A stretch of DNA of 8,507 nucleotides from an uncultured Olegusella sp. (lineage in GTDB: Bacteria > Actinomycetota > Coriobacteriia > Coriobacteriales > Atopobiaceae): positions 1 to 8,507 of the forward strand of contig NZ_CAMXYY010000060.1 in the NCBI RefSeq assembly GCF_947253395.1, in the 5' to 3' direction. This document shows positions 1 through 5,963 of this stretch, in pieces (position 1 is the first letter of the stretch; the number at the start of each line of letters is the position of its first letter). Below the pieces are notes generated by a model. It saw only the letters and a list, made by a program, of their open reading frames with translations. It was not told the origin of the DNA and did not search any database. Both the position numbers and the translations under genes were made by a program.

Positions 1-597
1 CAGCAAGAAATTGCTGAAAGGAAGGCTTCTCGTGGTGAGAGCCAGGTCGTGCCTGCCACAGAAGCGAGCGACCCTCTTGAAGCAATGAGCACAGCAGAGC
101 GCGCCTATAATGCCCAGACCGAGACAGAGTTACGCAAACGCCTGCAGGAATCCTCTCCTACCTTCTTCGAAAAAGCCGTCGTGGATTTGCTGTGGGCGAT
201 GGGCTATGGCGGGGATAAGGGTGAGAAACAGCACGTTGGCCGCAGCGGTGATGGCGGTATCGATGGCATAATTCGCCAAGACGCCCTGGGTCTGTCCAAC
301 GTCTATATCCAGGCCAAACGCAATGCCGATACGAACAAGGTGGGCGACCCTGAGATTCGCAATTTCATGGGTTCTCTGGATGCACACGGCGCTACCTTGG
401 GCGTGTTCGTCACTACCTCAGATTTTCAGCCAGCCGCTGTGAAAAGCGCGAAAGGTTATCGTCACGGCAAAATCGTGCTCATCGATGGCATCAAACTCAC
501 CGAGCTGATGCTCACCTACGGCGTGGCTGTTCACACCAAACGCGAATTCACCCTCTATGACATTGACGACGATTTCTTTGACGAAACCATCAACTAG
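1..597 (+). CDS. mrr: Mrr-type restriction endonuclease, 3' part (5' end outside the window)
   Basis: This is the C-terminal part of an Mrr-family type IV restriction endonuclease, which cuts DNA carrying foreign base methylation. The frame is open from base 1, so the start lies upstream. A GTG at 49 exists, but no clear ribosome binding site supports it and the frame continues before it. About 198 residues are visible; E. coli Mrr is about 300, so roughly 100 residues, expected to hold the N-terminal winged-helix domain, are missing. The Mrr catalytic domain (PD-(D/E)xK fold) is seen in order: FEKAVVDLLWAMGYG (nt 166-210), GRSGDGGIDG with the likely catalytic Asp at nt 262-264, and YIQAKR (nt 304-321), whose Gln-x-Lys is the Q-A-K form of the nuclease motif. 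The strand GVFVTTSDF and the FTLYDIDDDFF tail also fit the family. It ends with TAG, convergent with a decayed minus-strand gene whose stop overlaps it. Family assignment is firm; methyl specificity cannot be read from the sequence. Confidence 0.9.
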   Translation, partial: QQEIAERKASRGESQVVPATEASDPLEAMSTAERAYNAQTETELRKRLQESSPTFFEKAVVDLLWAMGYGGDKGEKQHVGRSGDGGIDGIIRQDALGLSNVYIQAKRNADTNKVGDPEIRNFMGSLDAHGATLGVFVTTSDFQPAAVKSAKGYRHGKIVLIDGIKLTELMLTYGVAVHTKREFTLYDIDDDFFDETIN

Positions 598-905
598 CTC
601 CACTCCGCAAAGCTGGCAAGATCGATAGTCCAGCGGCGGTAGCCGGCATCGTCCTCATGGCAGATGTAAATTCGGCTTGTGAAGGCGCAGGTCAGCAGCA
701 GTGCGGCGGCGGTTGTCGTCTTGCCGCCACTCCCGATAGGCGTCCTCTACATAAGCGCGAGCTCAGGCAGGGCAATTATCAAGATTCGTGGTAGCAGCAC
801 GCGGAGTTTCGTCCGCCGGGAATCCCAGCAGCGGCACCTGCACAATCTTTCCTTTGGTCGTGCGATACGGCGCGGCAATACGCTCTGTTGTTTGGCTTGA
901 GCCAT
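594..905 (-). pseudogene. Decayed small gene of unknown function, frameshifted
   Basis: Read on the minus strand, an ATG at 905-903 follows a strong GAGGGGAA ribosome binding site and begins MAQAKQQ. The protein-like reading then moves to another frame: ERIAAPYRTTKGKIVQVP, then LLGFPADETPRAATT. That frame hits an in-frame TGA at 765-763 and resumes as ARAYVEDAYREWRQDDN. It hits another TGA at 657-655. A third frame carries HEDDAGYRRWTIDLASFAEWS to a TAG at 596-594. Joined together these give a coherent polypeptide of roughly 100 residues, while each frame continued alone turns into arginine-rich nonsense. That pattern is typical of a gene broken by small indels and a nonsense mutation. I do not recognise the family. 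A stretch in one frame reads GSGGKTT, like a nucleotide-binding loop, but it competes with the better frame and is probably chance. The stop overlaps the mrr-like stop in a CTAG palindrome. Confidence 0.45.
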
Positions 906-984
906 GTTAGGTTCCCCTCTTTTTGCCGCGGCAGACCCACGAAGCAGATATTGAGTTGTGCAGACCTGCACCGACATCTAACCA

Positions 985-1011
985 GCTCGGCACCCATTAC
1001 AGGTACCGAGC
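985..1011. repeat. Inverted repeat, 10-base arms, 7-base loop
   Basis: GCTCGGCACC (985-994) and GGTACCGAGC (1002-1011) are inverted copies matching at 9 of 10 positions, around the loop CATTACA. In a minus-strand transcript the single mismatch becomes a U-G pair, giving an unbroken 10-pair stem; in a plus-strand transcript it is an A-C mismatch. No T-run follows on either strand, so it is not a standard intrinsic terminator. It lies about 80 bases upstream of the start of the decayed minus-strand gene, so it may be an operator or a leader structure for that gene. Confidence 0.55.
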
Positions 1012-1086
1012 GGCTGATGCTTCGCAGACCTCCCAGTGTTTGGCTGGAATATGGCGTCGGGTAGCTAATCCGTCACCTGTAGGAGT

Positions 1087-1142
1087 TGTGTGAGAAGTGA
1101 GCGTTTCTGCGGTTTTGTGAAGAACTACTCACTTCCCGCACA
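1087..1142. repeat. Long inverted repeat upstream of the operon
   Basis: The arms at 1087-1101 (TGTGTGAGAAGTGAG) and 1128-1142 (CTCACTTCCCGCACA) are inverted copies matching at 13 of 15 positions, with a 26-base spacer. In a plus-strand RNA one mismatch becomes a G-U pair, so 14 of 15 pair. No T-run follows. The right arm overlaps the -35 position of a weak candidate promoter whose -10 would be TAAAAT at 1152-1157. It could be a regulator binding site, a structured leader or the remains of a mobile element; the sequence does not decide between these. Confidence 0.55.
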
Positions 1143-1244
1143 GCGTTCAGGTAAAATCAGCTTTGAATCACAGCCGCGTAATTTCGCCTCTGCGCTTCCT
1201 GAATCTTCATCATCTAGAAGGGTGTGCGGAATTGCGGTGCAGGA

Positions 1245-1272
1245 GCGATACACAGCGATACAGCATGATACA
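1245..1272 (+). repeat. Three phased 8-base repeats, 10-base period
   Basis: GCGATACA at 1245-1252, GCGATACA at 1255-1262 and ATGATACA at 1265-1272 recur at exactly 10-base spacing, about one DNA helical turn, so all three present the same face of the helix. The array ends just before the ribosome binding site of the first operon gene (AGAGGGA, 1274-1280). Its position and phasing suggest an operator bound cooperatively by a repressor. If transcription starts upstream, the repeats would lie in the untranslated leader. The bound protein is unknown; the adjacent 216-residue gene is a candidate. Confidence 0.6.
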
Positions 1273-1286
1273 AAGAGGGAGACCGT

Positions 1287-1937
1287 ATGGGTAAGAACAC
1301 TCCGTTCAAATGCGCTTTTGATGGTCTCAGCCCGCTGCTGAAAGACAAAGCAAAATCAGGCGAGTTTGTGGCGAGCATTATCAACATGGGTCTCAAGCCT
1401 GAAGTCAAATTCAAAGATGGCAACTTTGTTGAACACAGCGCTTTGAAAATAGTGGCCGTGTCAACTTGGAAGTCCTACGCGAACGGAAACCGCGAAATTT
1501 CTCAGGCTGTTGCCAGCGAGCTTGCTGGCAGATGGAAATCAAACAGATTCGAGCAAAACCTCCAGGACACCTACGAAGAGCCAGCTTTGAACGACTGCTC
1601 CGTATTGCTGCAGCGGATTGATCCGCAAATCAATAGGGGAAATATCGGCTACCAACTGGGCGAGTTGTTCTACAACATTTTCAAAACTGCTGGAGGGGAT
1701 CCGAATGCAGTGCTACCACCCGAGATTGAAAACATTGTGCGGCTCGAGCGTGAAGGCGAACCTTTTATTCACACCGTAACACACGACCTTCATTTAGATG
1801 AGCAGCGCATCAAGCTAAAATCCCAACAAGAGACCCGAGAAGCCATCGTGCGTATCTGTGAAGCCCTCGACTGCCAGCCCGGAGATGTCGTAGAAGCAAT
1901 AGCATTAAGTGATGCCCGCGAGAAGGAGAAAGCATGA
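1287..1937 (+). CDS. Unknown protein translationally coupled to hsdR
   Basis: This encodes a 216-residue soluble protein. The ATG at 1287 has the ribosome binding site AGAGGGA six bases upstream, and an in-frame TGA at 1266 rules out a much longer N-terminus. The stop TGA overlaps the hsdR start as ATGA, so translation is coupled and the product is probably made with the restriction subunits. No signal peptide or membrane helix is visible. I do not recognise the family over most of its length. Residues about 59-80 (STWKSYANGNREISQAVASELA) are helical and resemble the end of a small DNA-binding domain. The tail, residues 184-206, contains VRICEALDCQPGDVVE, which closely resembles the final helices of Cro/C1-type helix-turn-helix domains (IC.ALxCQPGD). 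The preceding helices of that fold are not evident, so it may be a partial or diverged domain. A regulator of the operon or an accessory to the type I complex are both possible. Confidence 0.75.
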   Translation: MGKNTPFKCAFDGLSPLLKDKAKSGEFVASIINMGLKPEVKFKDGNFVEHSALKIVAVSTWKSYANGNREISQAVASELAGRWKSNRFEQNLQDTYEEPALNDCSVLLQRIDPQINRGNIGYQLGELFYNIFKTAGGDPNAVLPPEIENIVRLEREGEPFIHTVTHDLHLDEQRIKLKSQQETREAIVRICEALDCQPGDVVEAIALSDAREKEKA

Positions 1938-4717
1938 ATAAGATACCAAATAATCCTGATATCTGGGAGCAGCTCACTCCGGAGCAGCAGGCACGTTACT
2001 TTATTGATCAACGTCTGAAAGAAGCCGGCTGGATCTTGCAAAACATGAAAGACTTTAATCCTCGTGCTGGGCGTGGAGTTGCTGTTAGGGAGTTACAGAC
2101 CAGTACTGGACCAGTGGATTATGGATTGTTCGTTGACGGCGCCCTTTGCGGTGTTGTTGAAGCGAAGAAAGACGAAGAAGGACACAATATTACCTCGGTA
2201 GAGCATCAATCCTGGCGCTACGCTGATAGCACGGTTATTTATGGAGATAAAAGCGCGCCTATAAGGTTTGTCTATGAAGCTACTGGCATCTTGACTCGTT
2301 TTACTGATTACAACGACATTCATTACCGCTCTAGGGATGTATTCTCTTTTCATCGCCCAGAAACGCTTGCAGATTTGCTCGCTGATGAAAGCACTCTTCG
2401 CAACAGGCTCATGCAGTTTCCTCCGTTGAATCCATCTGGGTTTCGTGAATGCCAAACCACAGCCATCGTCAACCTAGAGGAATCGTTTGCCCACAATCAC
2501 CCACGCGCTCTTATTCAGATGGCCACAGGGGCGGGAAAAACCTTCACCGCAATTACCTCAAGTTATCGGTTACTGAAATATGTTCGTGCACAAAGAATCT
2601 TGTTTCTTGTAGATACGGTGAGTCTTGGTAAGCAGGCGGAAGACGAATTTCGGGCTTATAAGCCTGTTGGTGAGACGCGAACTTTTTCCGAGATTTACGG
2701 AGTTACCCGATTGAAGAGCGGTTCATTCCCCAAGGATTCACAAGTCTATATTTCCACGATTCAACGGATGTATTCGATCTTACGAGGGAAAGACCTCCCT
2801 GAAAATCTGGAAGAAGAAGCCGAAGATAGCTCCGTCGTCCTCAATTCCGCATCGCACGAAGTGGCTTACAATCCAGATGTTCCTCTAGAGATGTTTGATG
2901 TAATCATCATTGACGAGTGTCATCGCTCCATATACAACGTATGGAAGCAGGTGCTTGAATATTTCGATTCATATCTCGTGGGTCTCACTGCAACGCCCGA
3001 TAAACGAACCCTCGGTTTCTTTAACCAAAACGTTGTCTCTGAGTACACGCATGATAATGCAGTGGTTGACGGTGTGAACGTACCAGGCGATATTTTCACT
3101 ATTGAAACAAAAGTAGGAACCGAAGGAGCAGTGATTACTCCCCAGAAAATAGAGTTCCGCGACCGCCTAACTCGTGAAAAGCGCTGGGAACAGCTAGATG
3201 AGGATGTTGAATACAACAAGCAACGTCTAGATGACGATATTGTTAACCCATCTCAAATTCGCACCGTGATACGCGCATTCAAGGACGCACTGCCCCGCAT
3301 TTTCCCTGAACGCGCAGAAGTCCCGAAGACGCTTATTTTTGCGAAAACCGATTCTCACGCAGACGACATCATCCAAATCGTGCGTGAAGAGTTTGGCGAG
3401 GGGAACGAGTTTAGCCAGAAAATTACCTACTCGGCGCAAAACGCGGAAGAAGCCCTCAGCTCGTTTCGGAACGAGTATTACCCACGTATAGCTGTAACCG
3501 TCAATATGATTGCCACCGGCACCGATGTAAAACCACTTGAATGTTTGCTTTTCATGCGCGACATCAAGAGCAGGAACTATTTTGAGCAGATGAAAGGTCG
3601 TGGTACCCGCACGCTCGGATATGAACAGTTGCGCGCTGTTACACCCTCTGCTACGCACGCGAAAGACCACTATGTGCTTATTGATGCAATCGGGGTATCG
3701 AAATCGTTGAAAACGGAATCCCGCCAGTGGGAGCGCAAGCCATCAGTGAGTCTCAAGAAGCTCATGCTTGATATTGCTTCTGGAAACCATAGTGAAGAGA
3801 ATTTTAGCTCACTTGCATCACGGTTGAATCGACTCGAAAAGCAGCTCTCAGAGGAGGAACTCATTGAGTTCGTAGAGATAACTGGTGCTCCGGTGAAAGA
3901 AGTCGTGCGAATGCTTGTTGATGCGCACGAGCCCGATAAGATTCGTGAGACGGCCGAAGCCATGCTTGGTTCAGACCATGAACTAACTGAGACCGAGCTG
4001 GCTGAAGCTGCAAAGCATATGCGAAGCGATGCTGCAGGGCCGTTTTGCAAGCCTGAAGTACGCGAGTTTGTGGAAAACGTGCGGCGCAACCACGACCAGC
4101 TTATCGACGCTGTGAATATCGATGGGGTGACTTTTTCCGACTGGGATTCGAATCATGTAGTTGAGCTAGATAAAGCAATTGCTTCTTTCAGCCAGTTCAT
4201 TGACGAGAATCGTGACGAAATCACTGCGCTAGGAATCTTCTACGATATTCCTTACCAGCAACGGCAACAGAATCTGGAAGCATTGAAGACCCTTCATCAG
4301 AAATTTACCCAAGCCCTTGGGGGAGTCACTATTCAACGCCTATGGGAAGCCTACGCAATTCGAAGGCCAGAAAATGTGAAAGCCAGAGGTTCAGCGCGCA
4401 CCCTCACTGACCTTGTTTCCCTCATCCGCTTCCAAGAAGGATACCAAGATGAGCTAATACCTTTCGCGGATCGTGTGAACTACAACTTCATGCGCTGGAC
4501 TATGCAGAAAAACCAAGGCAACATAAAACTCACCGACGAACAGATGAAATGGCTGCGCCTCATCCGCGACCATATAGCAGTTTCACTTTCGGTGACACCA
4601 GAAGATCTTGAGCTCACCCCATTTGACGAGCATGGAGGCTTAGGTCGTTTCTACCAAGTATTCGGAGGAAACTACATGGCGGTACTTGACGAACTAAACA
4701 TGGCATTGGCGGCGTAA
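1934..4717 (+). CDS. hsdR: Type I restriction enzyme R subunit
   Basis: HsdR is the ATP-driven translocase and nuclease of a type I restriction-modification complex; it pulls in unmodified DNA and cuts it far from the recognition site. The 927-residue product is a normal length for the family. Domains in order are: an N-terminal PD-(D/E)xK nuclease with D62 and E76-A-K78 (VDYGL, then GVVEAKKD); a Q-motif-like FRECQ at 170-174; Walker A ATGAGKT at 197-203; Walker B/motif II DECH at 327-330; motif III TATP at 352-355; ATGTD at 527-531; and motif VI QMKGRGTR at 552-559. The residues beyond about 700 match the C-terminal domain of EcoEI-like R subunits, which docks to the methylase core. All key residues are present, so the enzyme should be active. 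The ATG overlaps the upstream stop by 4 bases, and a purine-rich GAGAAGGAGAA (1920-1930) serves as ribosome binding site. Confidence 0.97.
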   Translation: MNKIPNNPDIWEQLTPEQQARYFIDQRLKEAGWILQNMKDFNPRAGRGVAVRELQTSTGPVDYGLFVDGALCGVVEAKKDEEGHNITSVEHQSWRYADSTVIYGDKSAPIRFVYEATGILTRFTDYNDIHYRSRDVFSFHRPETLADLLADESTLRNRLMQFPPLNPSGFRECQTTAIVNLEESFAHNHPRALIQMATGAGKTFTAITSSYRLLKYVRAQRILFLVDTVSLGKQAEDEFRAYKPVGETRTFSEIYGVTRLKSGSFPKDSQVYISTIQRMYSILRGKDLPENLEEEAEDSSVVLNSASHEVAYNPDVPLEMFDVIIIDECHRSIYNVWKQVLEYFDSYLVGLTATPDKRTLGFFNQNVVSEYTHDNAVVDGVNVPGDIFTIETKVGTEGAVITPQKIEFRDRLTREKRWEQLDEDVEYNKQRLDDDIVNPSQIRTVIRAFKDALPRIFPERAEVPKTLIFAKTDSHADDIIQIVREEFGEGNEFSQKITYSAQNAEEALSSFRNEYYPRIAVTVNMIATGTDVKPLECLLFMRDIKSRNYFEQMKGRGTRTLGYEQLRAVTPSATHAKDHYVLIDAIGVSKSLKTESRQWERKPSVSLKKLMLDIASGNHSEENFSSLASRLNRLEKQLSEEELIEFVEITGAPVKEVVRMLVDAHEPDKIRETAEAMLGSDHELTETELAEAAKHMRSDAAGPFCKPEVREFVENVRRNHDQLIDAVNIDGVTFSDWDSNHVVELDKAIASFSQFIDENRDEITALGIFYDIPYQQRQQNLEALKTLHQKFTQALGGVTIQRLWEAYAIRRPENVKARGSARTLTDLVSLIRFQEGYQDELIPFADRVNYNFMRWTMQKNQGNIKLTDEQMKWLRLIRDHIAVSLSVTPEDLELTPFDEHGGLGRFYQVFGGNYMAVLDELNMALAA

Positions 4718-4720
4718 GGA
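4715..4720 (+). promoter_or_regulatory. Ribosome binding site deciding the TTG start of hsdS
   Basis: TAAGGA combines the hsdR stop codon (TAA) with an AAGGA Shine-Dalgarno core. It sits 6 bases before the TTG at 4727, which supports that rare start. Ribosomes ending on hsdR are well placed to restart on hsdS. Confidence 0.75.
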
Positions 4721-4726
4721 CGGGTT

Positions 4727-5959
4727 TTGACTTCTCAAAAGAAAACGCGATTAGTCCCCCTAAGTGAAATCGCACGAATTTATAACGGCAACTCGATTAA
4801 CACCAAAGTAAAGAAGGAAAAATACCTTGGTCTAAACGACGGACTTCCCTATATTGGCACAAAAGACGTCGGTTTCGACGGTGCAGTCGATTACGAGACT
4901 GGTGTTCGCATCCCCACTGGTGAACCAAAATTCAAGACAGCACCAGCTGGCACTGTTTTCGTCTGCGCAGAAGGCGGGAGTGCAGGAAAAAAGACTGCGC
5001 TCATCGACAGAGAAGTTTGTTTCGGTAACAAGCTCTTCGCCATTGTCGCCGACTCATCTGTCTGCGATCCTGAGTACCTGTATTTATTCACCAGCTCTCC
5101 GCAATTTAAGGAGCAGTTCAAAGCACTGATGGGAGGACTAATCGGTGGAGTAACTGCCGCCAAATTTGGCTCAATTGAGATTCCGCTGATTCCACTCGAA
5201 GAACAACAGATGACTGCAAAGGAAGTTTCGACTCAGTTGACAGCACTTTCACTGCATGAGAAGTCGGTGGCGTCGCTTTTTACCAAGACTAACCATCTTT
5301 ACCAGCATTTTATTGACAGCACTCTTGATGATTTGGCGGAGAAAACTTTTTCTACGCTCGGAGAGCATCTCAACGAAAAACCCCGTAATGGTAAATCCGT
5401 GAGACCAAATCCAGATGGTCGCGGAGTTCGTTCACTGAGTTTGAGTGCAACAACTTCAGGATATTTTGACCCGCAGTATTTCAAATACGTAGATATAGAG
5501 GTTCCCGAGGATTCTTATCTTTGGCTAGAGCCAAACGATATCTTGGTTCAGAGAGCCAATACTATTGACTATGTTGGGACGGCGGCAATCTATACTGGCG
5601 GTAGTCATGAATTTATATATCCAGATTTAATGATGAAATTAACACCAACACGAGATGTAACGCCTCAGTTTATGCTTCTCCAGTTGCAGTCAACGGTAAT
5701 AAAAAACTACTTCAAGTCACACGCAACTGGTACCGCAGGAAATATGCCAAAGATAAATCAAAAGACAGTGATTAATGCACCCTTTATTATGGTCGAAAGT
5801 GCCGTGCAGAAGATGCTAATGGATCGTGTATCATCAGTTCAATTGAGTATTGAACAGATGAAAGATCAACTGGAAAATGTCGCAAAGAAGCTAGAACTAC
5901 TCCGTTTGTGCATTCTGCAGAATACTTTTGCTGGAAATACGGTTAGTGAGGAGAAGTAG
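4727..5959 (+). CDS. hsdS: Type I restriction-modification specificity subunit S
   Basis: HsdS holds the two target-recognition domains that read the two halves of the split DNA site and position HsdM and HsdR. The 410 residues follow the usual two-repeat plan. The first recognition domain spans about 6-155 and ends in LIGGVTAAKFGSIEIPLIPLEEQ. A helical spacer covers about 156-205. The second recognition domain spans about 206-352, with GTAGNMPKINQKTVINAPF at its end. A C-terminal helix covers about 357-400. The TTG start is supported by the AAGGA site overlapping the hsdR stop. The gap to hsdR is 9 bases and to hsdM 4 bases. The second half looks more AT-rich than hsdR or hsdM, as expected for recognition domains exchanged by recombination. 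The DNA target cannot be predicted by eye. No simple-sequence tract suggesting phase variation and no partner half-hsdS gene or inverted hsdS copy is present. Confidence 0.94.
   Translation: MTSQKKTRLVPLSEIARIYNGNSINTKVKKEKYLGLNDGLPYIGTKDVGFDGAVDYETGVRIPTGEPKFKTAPAGTVFVCAEGGSAGKKTALIDREVCFGNKLFAIVADSSVCDPEYLYLFTSSPQFKEQFKALMGGLIGGVTAAKFGSIEIPLIPLEEQQMTAKEVSTQLTALSLHEKSVASLFTKTNHLYQHFIDSTLDDLAEKTFSTLGEHLNEKPRNGKSVRPNPDGRGVRSLSLSATTSGYFDPQYFKYVDIEVPEDSYLWLEPNDILVQRANTIDYVGTAAIYTGGSHEFIYPDLMMKLTPTRDVTPQFMLLQLQSTVIKNYFKSHATGTAGNMPKINQKTVINAPFIMVESAVQKMLMDRVSSVQLSIEQMKDQLENVAKKLELLRLCILQNTFAGNTVSEEK
5948..5956 (+). promoter_or_regulatory. Ribosome binding site deciding the GTG start of hsdM
   Basis: GAGGAGAAG lies within the last codons of hsdS, 7 bases before the GTG at 5964. 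It favours this GTG over a TTG at 5928, which would add 12 residues inside hsdS without a comparable site. Confidence 0.8.
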
Positions 5960-5963
5960 TAAA

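Larger units (their letters stand above)
906..1286. other. Gene-poor stretch upstream of the restriction operon
   Basis: No open frame here looks like a real protein; the short frames present lack good ribosome binding sites and have implausible composition. The stretch holds two inverted repeats (985-1011 and 1087-1142), a possible -10-like TAAAAT at 1152-1157, and the phased repeats at 1245-1272 just before the first operon gene. The TAAAAT has only a poor -35 match (TCACTT at 1129-1134, 17-base spacer), which overlaps the right arm of the second inverted repeat. No tRNA, CRISPR array or insertion-sequence end was recognised. The operon promoter almost certainly lies somewhere in this interval. 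Confidence 0.5.

Noticed and set aside
690..741. GSGGKTT nucleotide-binding-loop look-alike on the minus strand
   Set aside because: It follows a TAG in the same frame and competes with a more protein-like frame; no second ATPase motif follows it.
679..900. Plus-strand open frame of 73 codons starting with GTG
   Set aside because: It has low-complexity and implausible composition and no good ribosome binding site, and the opposite strand reads as a more coherent decayed protein.
1090..1341. Plus-strand open frame of 83 codons overlapping the start of the 216-residue gene
   Set aside because: It spans the inverted repeat and runs into a well-supported gene in another frame; no ribosome binding site was seen and composition is poor.
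4727..5959. Phase-variable specificity locus
   Set aside because: No simple-sequence tract, no inverted partial hsdS copy and no recombinase gene is present in the window.
5928..5963. Upstream TTG start for hsdM
   Set aside because: It would add 12 atypical residues inside hsdS. The GTG at 5964 has a clear GAGGAGAAG site and gives a family-typical N-terminus.
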